DNA of 64,000 nucleotides from Nostoc flagelliforme FACHB-838 (GCF_014698065.1 NZ_JACJSI010000007.1:1-64000); one strand, 5' to 3'; shown: positions 1 through 7,837, counted from the stretch's first letter. Made by a program: numbers and translations. Notes: generated from the sequence alone by a model not told the origin.

Positions 1-330
1 AGTAGGGTTGACATACACGCAACTAACTACACCAATACCTTTGAGGACACCATGCTCATTACCACTATATTGTCTCCTGACTATTTCTATTTCTTCAGAA
101 TACTTTTTATCTAAAACGCTATCATCAAATATTATGTAACCATTGGTATCAGGCTCAACTACCTCTTTCACGTTATCCCAGAGTAATCGAGGTGTTAACT
201 TTTCTCTCTTTAAATAGTAGTTAATTGCATCATGGCTAATAGTCTCCAAATGCTCTGCCAAATTGGTCATCGTATAATTAATTTGACTACTTAATAAGTA
301 TTGGCAGTAATTAAGCTTAGTAAATCTCAT
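1..330 (-). mobile_element. IS701-like transposase, N-terminal part, cut by window edge
   Basis: Reading the minus strand from the ATG at 330 gives 110 codons without a stop up to the window edge. The product begins MRFTKLNYCQYLLSS and contains the segment IIFDDSVLDKKYS, which looks like the first catalytic Asp region of IS701-type DDE transposases common in Nostoc. The rest of the gene lies outside the window. No terminal inverted repeat could be recognised between 331 and 530. The insertion lies beside the decayed DGR-type locus and may have displaced part of it; that is inference. Family assignment is by sequence resemblance only. Confidence 0.7.
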
Positions 331-532
331 TCCCGTAAGCAACATTTATCTCATACAACCTCTACCTATTTTCTCATGAATATTTCATGCTTTGCTTCCA
401 ATACACCAGCTTTTATTACAAATACAAGGCATTCGGAATCAGATTCAAATAATACTTATGTACTAGTAATTGGCGATCGCATTGTGCCAGTTGCGTAAGT
501 CCTGGTATACAAAAACAGTTTTCAGACATTCT
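331..532. other. Gap between transposase and avd remnant
   Basis: This stretch holds no convincing gene, one HIP1 site and no recognisable DGR template repeat or reverse transcriptase. A short plus-strand open frame crosses it but has no recognisable family features. Confidence 0.4.
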
Positions 533-691
533 CTAATCGACAGGTATATTCGTCTTGATTTTTTGCTGTTTTATCCATCCACCCAAATCATTGCCAATAT
601 CATTTAAAAGTTTTTCAGCATATTTATAACGCTCTATCTTAATTAAGTTAAATTCTAAAAGTAGGCGAGTTTGATAGCGCAAAATATCTAG

Positions 692-786
692 TACAACACG
701 GCATAAATAAGCCACCCATTCCAAATCAACAAAACGTTTATACGTATTCATTTTGACTTTTGACTTTTGACTTCCGCCTTGCGGTA
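692..786. mobile_element. 95-bp short element inserted at CTAG within avd
   Basis: The segment is bounded by CTAG at 688-691 and 787-790, and joining the flanks across one CTAG restores the avd frame. The ends are short imperfect inverted repeats (tacaacacggc against cgccttgcggta). Inside are three copies of a ttttgac heptamer. Element plus duplication is 99 bp, so 33 codons are added to avd without a shift. A longer relative lies at 57645-57817. No coding capacity of its own. Confidence 0.8.
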
Positions 787-843
787 CTAGCTTACTATTC
801 AATAATTCTAAATGGGTTAATTTCTGTTTAGCATATCGTGCTA

Positions 844-943
844 TAGCAATCCTATCTGATTTCTGAAAATTCGCAGTGTCCAGATCCCCGACTTCTTTAA
901 GAAGTCGGGGATCTAACTTTTCACGAATGATTTAGGATTGCTA
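844..943. mobile_element. 100-bp MITE with TAGCAATCC inverted ends and TA duplication
   Basis: The element begins tagcaatcctat and ends taggattgcta, so its ends are inverted repeats. It is flanked by TA at 842-843 and 944-945. Removing element plus one TA joins the avd codons for DILII and ARYAK perfectly. The centre is a strong hairpin, gatccccgacttctt facing aagaagtcggggatc. The TA target duplication suggests mobilisation by an IS630/Tc1-mariner-type transposase (inference). A half copy with the same right end is at 32797-32865. Confidence 0.85.
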
Positions 944-1192
944 TATGATCAAAATATCTAATGAATCGTATAGTTCTGTAATAATCCGATTTTCTAGCAA
1001 AAATTTATGATCTCTAGGAAGCCGATTTAAAATTGGCACATACCACTTGATTAAATCGTAAGTTTTTTGTTTTATTGGTAAATCACTCATTCATACAAAA
1101 TTTTAAAAAAATTGATCGCGCAGAGTGCGAGACATTAAGAAGGGTAAAGAAATAAAGAGCAAAGTGCTAAAGGGCAATAGTGTAAAGGGCTA

Positions 1193-1420
1193 CTAAGTCC
1201 TGCCACGAACCAACACAACCCGAAAACCCACGCGGTCGTTACGAAAGTCACGCGCGAAATAGAAGCGATACGCCGAGCGGCAATCCCTAGGAAGGCTGCT
1301 CCACGAACCACCACGCAGCAGCCGATTTCGATTATCATTATCAATCATAACAGCGCTTGGTAGGGGGTTAAATTCTGGCTTATATTCACTAATCCCTATC
1401 AGCAGTGCGAGCTTTCTCAT
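1193..1420 (-). pseudogene. Shrunken caspase/FGE target protein with DGR-type variable region
   Basis: The 75-residue frame joins two unrelated ends. Residues 1-24 (MRKLALLIGISEYKPEFNPL) look like the first strand of a caspase-like C14 peptidase. From about residue 27 the sequence is the C-terminus of an FGE-sulfatase/C-type-lectin fold: NRNRLLRGGSW, then CRSAYR, then NDRVGFRVVLVRG. The caspase catalytic His and Cys and most of the FGE domain are absent. FGE C-termini of this form are the usual variable regions of cyanobacterial DGR targets. The start lies one base after the TAA of the EACC1 gene, so the two were one operon. An in-frame internal deletion of a caspase-FGE gene is the simplest explanation (inference). 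Whether the short product is made is unknown. Confidence 0.75.
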
Positions 1421-1421
1421 G

Positions 1422-1814
1422 TTAGCTGTTTGACTTATTGTTTAAAAAATCTTGCGCTTTCTGTAGAGCAAATTCAAATTCTTCTCGACTGCTGGCTTCG
1501 ATGTTGAGTTCTCTGCCATCAGGCGCTTTCACCCCGATTTTAATTGGTTTGTTGCCGAAGCGATCGCCTAGAAAATTAAACAAAGTTTTAATATTAGCGG
1601 CGTTAACTTGTGCATTTAACAACCCCAACAAAAAACCTCCGAAAGCCTTTGTACCCTTGGGTGCGTTTTCTACTGCAACTAAATCTGCATCTTCTACCCC
1701 ATCTACTTCTCTTAGCTGAGGTAATAAATTCTCTACTTCTGTTTGCAATTCCTCATCGTCTAAACCCAGTTCAGCTAGAGAAATCGTCACCTGAACGTTA
1801 GATATTGCTGCCAT
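1422..1814 (-). CDS. EACC1-domain protein (effector-associated constant component)
   Basis: This 130-residue protein begins MAAISNVQVTISLAELGLDD and ends with a basic/acidic helix, FALQKAQDFLNNK. Its pattern (N-terminal strand and acidic helix, glycine-rich FGGFLLGLLNAQ centre, then a strand IKIGVKAPDGRELNIEA) resembles EACC1, a small domain encoded next to caspase, STAND-NTPase or kinase effectors in multicellular bacteria and proposed as a constant signalling partner. It is directly upstream of the caspase/FGE remnant on the same strand with a one-base gap, which supports the call. The frame is intact. It may be an orphan component of a dead system. The domain assignment is from recall of the family pattern. 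Confidence 0.72.
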   Translation of the reverse strand: MAAISNVQVTISLAELGLDDEELQTEVENLLPQLREVDGVEDADLVAVENAPKGTKAFGGFLLGLLNAQVNAANIKTLFNFLGDRFGNKPIKIGVKAPDGRELNIEASSREEFEFALQKAQDFLNNKSNS

Positions 1815-1920
1815 GATGAATCGCTTAAGTATTTTTTGGGTCTTTTTTAATGATTCTATCGGTAATTCTGGCTAATTTAGTAAATATCCGGGGAGCGATG
1901 CCTGCGGCGGGCTAGGCCTA

Positions 1921-2042
1921 CGCATTTGTTATTTCGAGGTTCGCATTTGTTACTTCAGGGTTCTCATTTGTTACTTCAGGGTTCTCATTTGTTAATTCAG
2001 GGTTCGCATTTGTTACTTCGTGGTTCGCATTTGCTATTTCGG
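1921..2042. repeat. 21-bp tandem repeat, about 5.7 copies
   Basis: Units of the form atttgttacttcagggttc with a two-base tail start at 1924, 1945, 1966, 1987, 2008 and 2029, with a few substitutions. A g/c-rich Nostoc repeat (gcgatgcctgcggcgggcta) lies on both sides, at about 1897 and 2043. There are no spacers, so it is not a CRISPR. The forward frame is open across the array but looks like a by-product of the repeat. Confidence 0.85.
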
Positions 2043-2156
2043 CGATGCCTGCGGCGGGCTACGCCAATGCATTTGTTACGTAAGCGTGTCCATAACGCAC
2101 CTTACGAAACTACTAGAAGAGTTGAAACCTATGCTGGTCATACTTGTGTATACACC

Positions 2157-2294
2157 CAATACGGTTCGGATAAGCATTTTTCTACTTTCTTTGTGGTCTG
2201 GGGAAAGGGTAAGGGGTAAAGGGTAAACAGTAAAGTAAAGGATGTATTCAAAACCTTTCCCCTTTTTCCTTTCCCCTTTAACCGAACCGTATTG
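2157..2294. repeat. 138-bp element with 13-bp perfect inverted ends
   Basis: The ends are caatacggttcgg (2157-2169) and ccgaaccgtattg (2282-2294), perfect inverted repeats. The interior has purine-rich 'aaggggtaaagggtaaa' text facing 'cctttcccctttaacc', which could fold back. A solo copy of the same end occurs at about 15441-15454, upstream of the FAD oxidoreductase. It is probably a non-autonomous element. Nothing else is seen between 2295 and 2510. Confidence 0.65.
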
Positions 2295-2510
2295 TATTTA
2301 CACCGTAGCCTTTTAGGAGAGAGATTTAGAGAGAGGTTTTCCAGATACCGTGAAAAGTCAGACGCACTCTACAGAACTAAAGTATCTGAAGCTAGGGATA
2401 TGAAATTGCGATCGCTATATGTTCCTATTAATTCTGATGCTATTGCGATCGCTACATAAAATCGGCAGGGTACGTGAAATAATTGGGGATAATTTAGTTT
2501 TTGCAAGTCC

Positions 2511-4202
2511 TTAAGTAGATGATGGAGATAGTTGACCAGTTGGGGATATCTTCGGTAAGCTAACTGTAACTTTAGTTCCTTGCCCCACTTCACTAGACAA
2601 GGAAATATTGCCACCATGTAACTCCACACAAGCTTTAGCGATCGCTAACCCTAAACCTGTACCAGGAATTGTGTCAACGTTACTTCCACGACTGAAAGAT
2701 TGAAATAAATTTTCTTGATCTGCGATCGGGATACCAATTCCCTGATCTTTGATATAAAAGATTACTTCTGATTCTTTGCCAACGAGGTGGAATTCTACAG
2801 TACCTCCATCTGGTGAGTACTTAATTGCGTTGGACATTAAGTTAATAAAAATCTGCTGCAAAAGTCCGCGATCGCCCCAAAAGTCTTGGTTATTTCCTGT
2901 AATTTTAAAAATTAATTCGTGGCGATCGCCTGCTGTTTCTCGCTCTTGTTCTATGAGGTCAGAAAAAAATTGTAGCAAATCTAATGCAATTGGTTTAAAC
3001 TCGGGTTTTTCTAGTTCCAATTGGTTAACCAAAAGCATATTATCCACGAGTTTGGACATATACCTTGTTTTCTGTTCAATGATTCCCAAAAACCTCTGTT
3101 GTTTAGATTCGTCTAGTTGCTGGCTATGTTTTACCAAAGTTGATGCAGCAGCAAGAATGGAAGTTAGCGGCGTTCGATACTCATGAGAAACCGTTGCAAT
3201 GATTTGAGATTTAAATATATTTAATTGCTTTTCTTTGGCAAGAGCTGCTTGAGTTTGGGCTAGCAATTCCGCCTGTTGGATAGCGATCGCTAGTTGCACC
3301 GAAACTTCATTGAGCATCTCTACATCATCAGTTTGCCACTGTCGCTCCCCAGAATTATGGTGAGCAATCAATAAACCCCAAAGTTTGGGGGTTGGGTTTC
3401 CATTGTTACTCAGATTAATGGGAACCACCAGATTTGCCTTAGTATTAAATTGCTCTTTTAGGCTGACACAATTACACAAGCCAAGCTCATAGATATAAGG
3501 AATTGGGGATTGGGAAAAATCTTCCCTAGTTATCAGTACTCTGTCTCCTTGTCTTTTCGTGCCATTGTCCCCAGCCTCAATGCGATCGCACACTGCTACA
3601 GTGCAGAATGGCTCAACTGATGAGGCAACTATTTTACCATCTGTATTTGGGGCGAACTGATATACCATCACGCGATCGCACTTCAGAAGTTGCTGTACCT
3701 CGGCTACAGCTGTATTCAAAATTTGCTCTAAGTTTAGAGACTGGCGAATTCGTAAAGCAGTCGTGGCAATTAGGCGTTGGCGCTCTTGGGTTTTGATGAG
3801 TTGGGCTTGCAAGGACGATTGTCTAATGGCATTACGGACTGCTAGTTGCAGTACATCTTGTGTCAGATGTTGCTTGACTAAATAATCCAAAGCACCCCGT
3901 TTCATTACTTGCACAGCGATCTCTTCATCACCCCGCCCTGTCAACATAATCACCGGGACAGAAGTATTAAATATCTCCTGTTGCATCTGATCGAAGAGTT
4001 CTAACCCACTCATATCAGGTAGGCAAAAATCCAGCAGAATCACATCGCAAGGTACTTTTTGGCACAAAGCAAGTCCTTCTTCTGCACAGTCTGCCTCCAA
4101 AATCTGGTAGGACTGGTGGGGATCTTTCAAAAGATATCGACGATAAATTTTCCGATCTGCGGCACTATCATCGATGATAAGTAGCGTCCGTATGTCCAAC
4201 AT
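2511..4202 (-). CDS. REC-GAF hybrid sensor histidine kinase
   Basis: The 563-residue protein opens with a receiver domain (residues about 5-125; acidic pair in IIDDS, phosphoacceptor D58 in VILLDFCLPD, lysine in DYLVK). A GAF domain follows (about 155-310, CDRVMVYQF type, similar to phytochrome-related GAFs but without a clear chromophore cysteine). A HisKA domain has the phospho-His in ATVSHEYRTPLTS, and the HATPase has INLMSNAIKYSP, DQGIGIP and GTGLGLAIA. The order receiver, sensor, kinase means it can accept a phosphoryl group as well as autophosphorylate. It is the third gene of the minus-strand signalling cluster after the phytochrome and the Rcp-like regulator, 291 bases downstream of the latter. 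A functional link to that pair is inference. Confidence 0.9.
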   Translation of the reverse strand: MLDIRTLLIIDDSAADRKIYRRYLLKDPHQSYQILEADCAEEGLALCQKVPCDVILLDFCLPDMSGLELFDQMQQEIFNTSVPVIMLTGRGDEEIAVQVMKRGALDYLVKQHLTQDVLQLAVRNAIRQSSLQAQLIKTQERQRLIATTALRIRQSLNLEQILNTAVAEVQQLLKCDRVMVYQFAPNTDGKIVASSVEPFCTVAVCDRIEAGDNGTKRQGDRVLITREDFSQSPIPYIYELGLCNCVSLKEQFNTKANLVVPINLSNNGNPTPKLWGLLIAHHNSGERQWQTDDVEMLNEVSVQLAIAIQQAELLAQTQAALAKEKQLNIFKSQIIATVSHEYRTPLTSILAAASTLVKHSQQLDESKQQRFLGIIEQKTRYMSKLVDNMLLVNQLELEKPEFKPIALDLLQFFSDLIEQERETAGDRHELIFKITGNNQDFWGDRGLLQQIFINLMSNAIKYSPDGGTVEFHLVGKESEVIFYIKDQGIGIPIADQENLFQSFSRGSNVDTIPGTGLGLAIAKACVELHGGNISLSSEVGQGTKVTVSLPKISPTGQLSPSST

Positions 4203-4493
4203 AAGGTTGTGAGGATCGGGGAGCCATATAGATCCCTTTTATCCAGATTGGGTTTTTATTGCATAATTCTAAAAATAATATAAAATTAAGTATAAAGAAA
4301 ATCTAAATTATTTAGTAAATCTAAAGCAATAAAAACAGTTAAATAAGGTAGTAAAAACAGAAAGATGGGGAAAACACATCTACCAGAGACAAGCAGACAC
4401 AGTGACTCAAAGCGGAAATGTCGCTGTGCCCTCTGAGCCGTCTCTTTTATTATCCTAATATCCCTACTGCCTGATTAACAAAATATAAACAAA

Positions 4494-4967
4494 TTAATCC
4501 AACACGGGTGGCGTATTGGCCTCAAGCCAGTAATCCACAAATGCCTGAATCGTCTTTTTTAATTCCTGAGCATCCATCGGCTTTACCAAATATCCATTTG
4601 CACCCTTTTGGTAGCACAATTCAATATCCTTGGGGTTAGATGATGTGGTGAAAACAACGATGGGGATTCCTTTGAAACTCTTGTCTTGCTTGAGCCGATC
4701 TAAAATATCGCGGCCATCAATACCTGGCAAATTCAGATCGAGCAAGATTACAGAAGGTCGTAATGCTACTTTAGAGTTGGGTGGGTCTTCGCCTTTACTG
4801 TAGGCATCATTCCCTTGTTGAGAGAGAAACTCTAAAACCTCATCTCCATTAGTACAGCGATGTATGGGGTTCTGGACGGACATACGCTGCATCAGACGTT
4901 GCAGCATCCGAAAATCTTCATTGCTGTCCTCAACAACAAGCAGAGGTTCATGAAGTTTTTTTATCAT
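4494..4967 (-). CDS. Rcp1-like single-domain response regulator
   Basis: A stand-alone receiver of 157 residues: VVEDSNEDFRM at the N-terminus, phosphoacceptor D77 in VILLDLNLPGIDG, the Thr pair in VVFTTSSNP, and the Lys in GYLVKPMD. The extended loop (QQGNDAYSKGEDPPNSK) and the C-terminal helix YWLEANTPP are typical of Rcp1/RcpA, the cognate partners of cyanobacterial phytochromes. It starts 52 bases after the phytochrome stop, so co-transcription is likely. It should take phosphate from the phytochrome kinase. There is no output domain. Confidence 0.9.
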   Translation of the reverse strand: MIKKLHEPLLVVEDSNEDFRMLQRLMQRMSVQNPIHRCTNGDEVLEFLSQQGNDAYSKGEDPPNSKVALRPSVILLDLNLPGIDGRDILDRLKQDKSFKGIPIVVFTTSSNPKDIELCYQKGANGYLVKPMDAQELKKTIQAFVDYWLEANTPPVLD

Positions 4968-5019
4968 TCGTGGTATTAAAAGAACTTAACAAAAATACAT
5001 ATTTAGCCACTATCTTAAA

Positions 5020-7407
5020 CTATTCCAGCGTAAAATAGAACATTGAGCCAACGCCGACGGTAGATTCAACCCAAATTTTACCGTTATGAAGTTCAACAAT
5101 CTTCTTAACAATCGCTAGTCCTGCACCGGCTCCACCACCATACTTTTGCTGAGAGTGGAGCCGCTTAAATAATCTAAAGATGGTTGCTAGGTGATGCTGT
5201 GGAATTCCAATACCATTATCGCGGATGTAAAAAGTGATTGGAGATTGAGAATTGGGGAAGGTGGGGCCCCCTCTGGGGATAAGGGGTAATGGGGATTGGG
5301 TATGGGTCAATAGTTCTTCTCCCCCTGCTCCCCCTGCTCCCCCTGCTCCCCCTGCCCCCTGCTCCTTGCTCCCCTGCCCCCCTGCCTCTTCTTGAGAAAG
5401 GTAGCCAATTTCCACCCATTGCTCTGCCTTATCGTTATATTTGAAGGCATTGCCAAGCAGATTACTGAAGACTTCATTAACGAGAATTCGGTCACACAAA
5501 ACTGTTGGTAAAGGCCGAGGAATGCGAATATCCACAAACTGAGAGTCTTGGCGACTAGCACGAAAAACGTCAATTACTTGGTTGAGTAATTTGTTGAGGT
5601 CAGTTGCTTGCAAGCGCAGTTGCGCTTGTCCTAACTGCGAGAGTCGCAGTAGAGCATTAATCAGAGTTTCCATCCGTACAGATAAGGATACTACTGTTTG
5701 CAAGCACTCAATTCCGTCATCATCTAATACTTGGGCATAGTCTTCTAACAGCACTGTCGAAAAGTTATAAATGCCCCGTAAAGGTTCCTTGAGGTCATGA
5801 GAAGCGGCGTAGGCAAAGGATGCTAGTTCTTGGTTGCTGCGCTCTAATTCCAGGTTGATTTTAGCTAATTCATCCGCCTTCGATAGTACAATACCAATGA
5901 TCGCATTCCTCAGAGCGATCGCACTGTCAAGTTCACAAGCTTTCCAAGGTAGAGAAGTCAATCTAACTGTTTCTTGCCATTGTTCAAAGGATTTTCGCGG
6001 AGATAGGGTGATGCTACCATCTGCCTGGGTTTGAATGGATTCATTGGGATTACCTGCCCAGTGTACTGTTTGGATAACTTCGGGGCGAAACCAAAGGATG
6101 TAATAGCGCCGGACTTTAGAAATCCGCAGTAGTAACAAGCCACTAGCTGTATCTTTAAATATGAGCGCCTCTGGGTAAAGCTTGGGCAGAGAATCAGTAG
6201 AAAACAAGTTATCAGTAACTTGGATATCCGCCCATTCAATTAACGCCCGAACTTCATGAATATTCGGTGTTGTCCCTACAAGGGTAATTTCATTATCCAG
6301 ACAAACCGCCGCTCCTGAAGCACTAACAAGATCGAGCAACCGGATTTCAGGTTTGATTAAGGCATCGATAAAATTATCTGCTTGGGAAATGGACTCTAGA
6401 AACTCAGACTGTAGCGATTTGAGTTTTACCTTATAATCCCATTCCGAGTGACTAATTTTGTGCGCTAATTCTGAAGACACAATCTGTCCTAAAAATTCGC
6501 ACATCTTGCGGACTTCGTAAGAAATATACTTCGGTGTTTGATGATGACAGGATATTAATCCCCAAAGCTTCTGCTCTTGAACCAGGGAAATCACCAAAAG
6601 AGCCTTCACGCCCATATTTTGATGATATTGAGTACAACACCAATCAAAACTCCGTAGCAGACAGTAGCTTAAGTCAAGCTGCTGATGTGTTGTTGGATTT
6701 TCGGTTGGAACTAGTTTGACAGGTTCGGCGGTCAAATCGGGGAGAAATCGGAGAAAGCAGCGCGTGTATAACTCCCTAGCCTGGGCTGGAATATCTGTAG
6801 CAGGATAGTGGAGTCCTAGATAAGGTGATAAATCTTCTCGTTTAACTTCTGCAACAACAGAACCCGCTTCGGATTGGTCAAATTGATAGACCATTACCCG
6901 ATCAAAACCGATGATTTTTTGGACTTCTTCAGCTACCGAATGCAAAAATTCTATCAGGTTTGATGTGTTTTGCATTTTAGCGATCGCTTCACTCGCAAAA
7001 CTATGAAAGTTTAAGAAACTCACCTCAAATTCCGAGTCAGTTGGTTCTAGCTCCAGAATCACAGCTTCTTCTGTACGATGAGCAATAGCATCAAAGTATA
7101 TTTCCCCATACAAAGTATTTATTAGTACTTTAAACGCATTAGCGCTGCCAACCTTTTTTACTAAGCACTGCTTGACAATTTCCACTGGCTGGGGTTCAAG
7201 TAAATAGCTCAAAGGTTGACCGAGCAAATCTTCTGGAGCTTTGCACAAATACACTTGGGTATTATTGCTAACTTGTAGGATCTCTAGCTGAGTACTGAGT
7301 GCCAGGAGAATGCCATGAGGTTGAATAGAGCCAGGTATGTGAATAGGTTTGCGATCGTGGTTAGTCAGGGCAGTAGTTTGGGCTGTAGTATATTCAGACT
7401 GGCTCAT
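5020..7407 (-). CDS. Cph1/AphA-type phytochrome histidine kinase
   Basis: The ATG at 7407 gives 795 residues; a TTG at 7446 would add 13. Order: PAS (about 20-125), GAF (about 140-310, PATDIPAQARELY at 202), PHY (tongue motif PRKSF at 470), HisKA with H537 in YAASHDLKEPL, then HATPase. The GAF cysteine C257 aligns with the bilin-binding Cys of Cph1. The next residue, normally His, is a second Cys (C258). There is no N-terminal Cys of the BphP type, so a phycocyanobilin red/far-red sensor is expected. Within the ATPase domain (about 671-723) lies a roughly 50-residue Gly/Ala/Pro-rich insert encoded by a short tandem repeat, between the N box (LLGNAFKYN) and the G1 box (DNGIGIP). The G2 box reads GGAGAGLAI. 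The Rcp-like gene follows. Confidence 0.93.
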   Translation of the reverse strand: MSQSEYTTAQTTALTNHDRKPIHIPGSIQPHGILLALSTQLEILQVSNNTQVYLCKAPEDLLGQPLSYLLEPQPVEIVKQCLVKKVGSANAFKVLINTLYGEIYFDAIAHRTEEAVILELEPTDSEFEVSFLNFHSFASEAIAKMQNTSNLIEFLHSVAEEVQKIIGFDRVMVYQFDQSEAGSVVAEVKREDLSPYLGLHYPATDIPAQARELYTRCFLRFLPDLTAEPVKLVPTENPTTHQQLDLSYCLLRSFDWCCTQYHQNMGVKALLVISLVQEQKLWGLISCHHQTPKYISYEVRKMCEFLGQIVSSELAHKISHSEWDYKVKLKSLQSEFLESISQADNFIDALIKPEIRLLDLVSASGAAVCLDNEITLVGTTPNIHEVRALIEWADIQVTDNLFSTDSLPKLYPEALIFKDTASGLLLLRISKVRRYYILWFRPEVIQTVHWAGNPNESIQTQADGSITLSPRKSFEQWQETVRLTSLPWKACELDSAIALRNAIIGIVLSKADELAKINLELERSNQELASFAYAASHDLKEPLRGIYNFSTVLLEDYAQVLDDDGIECLQTVVSLSVRMETLINALLRLSQLGQAQLRLQATDLNKLLNQVIDVFRASRQDSQFVDIRIPRPLPTVLCDRILVNEVFSNLLGNAFKYNDKAEQWVEIGYLSQEEAGGQGSKEQGAGGAGGAGGAGGEELLTHTQSPLPLIPRGGPTFPNSQSPITFYIRDNGIGIPQHHLATIFRLFKRLHSQQKYGGGAGAGLAIVKKIVELHNGKIWVESTVGVGSMFYFTLE
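5225..5395. repeat. Low-complexity repeat inserted in phytochrome ATPase domain
   Basis: The plus strand shows ctccccctg repeated in a C-rich tract with flanking gggattggggat text. This composition is normally intergenic in Nostoc (compare 15395-15440, 16600-16630, 34255-34280, 39540-39565). Here it is read in frame as Gly-Ala-Gly-Gly units within the phytochrome gene. Confidence 0.75.
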
Positions 7408-7590
7408 AACTGAACTTATGTAAAGCTGACTTTTACCATAGCGCAATTAAACGTCACATTTCTTTAAAGTATATGCCGAGAAGTATGAGTGCGATCGCAT
7501 ATCATCTGTGCTTGGTTACATTTTTTAGCTCTTTGCAAAAAATTGGGCGGATATGTTAACTTTCGTTCCTCAACACAACCTACACTGTTA

Positions 7591-7621
7591 AAAAAAAACC
7601 CCTGGAGTTCCCAGAGGTTTT
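7591..7621 (-). terminator. Rho-independent terminator, minus strand
   Basis: On the minus strand the sequence reads cctctggg, aact, ccaggggt, followed by a run of at least eight T. The stem has one mismatch. It would stop transcripts coming from the M16 peptidase genes before the phytochrome promoter. The rest of 7408-8013 holds no convincing gene. Confidence 0.7.
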
Positions 7622-7737
7622 AGGTTCCTGATTTAGTTTCTATTTATTACTCCAATTCGTCCTCAGTCATTTCCCGATAGCAAAGGAAATTATTTGAACA
7701 ACCAGATACCTGACTTCTCGAAGAAGTCGAGAATCTA

Positions 7738-7837
7738 ATACCAATTTGAAAAAAGAATGCGACAGATGGGTAGGGGCACAACATTGTTGTGCCCTTACAA
7801 ATAATTGATGTGTCGCAAACATTATTTGAATTGGTAT
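7738..7837. repeat. 100-bp MITE-like element with ataccaatt ends
   Basis: The ends ataccaatt (7738) and aattggtat (to 7837) are inverted repeats, and further inward matches include atgcgacag facing tgtcgcaaac. The middle carries a palindrome, ggggcacaacattgttgtgccc. Immediately to its left is a gacttctcgaagaagtc hairpin of the type seen in the 844-943 element. Confidence 0.65.

Larger units (their letters stand above)
533..1090 (-). pseudogene. avd-like DGR accessory gene disrupted by two short insertions
   Basis: The minus strand encodes an Avd-type four-helix-bundle protein in pieces. Part one (ATG at 1090) reads [20 protein letters not shown] onwards for 49 residues and ends at a TAG created by the insertion at 844-943. 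The frame resumes with [18 protein letters not shown], is interrupted by 33 foreign codons (688-790), and continues as [20 protein letters not shown] to a TAG at 533. Removing both insertions with their duplications gives exactly 118 codons, a normal bAvd length. Avd binds the reverse transcriptase and template RNA of diversity-generating retroelements (established). No RT or template repeat is visible here. The gene follows the target remnant on the same strand, the usual DGR order. As it stands it cannot make a normal Avd. Confidence 0.82.

Noticed and set aside
331..532. Possible DGR template repeat downstream of avd
   Set aside because: No stretch there resembles the variable region at 1197-1345 with A-for-other-base differences.
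4380..4455. Possible hairpin between the Rcp-like and hybrid kinase genes
   Set aside because: The arms (agagac/gtctct and cacag/ctgtg) pair only in part and there is no clear T run in the direction of transcription.
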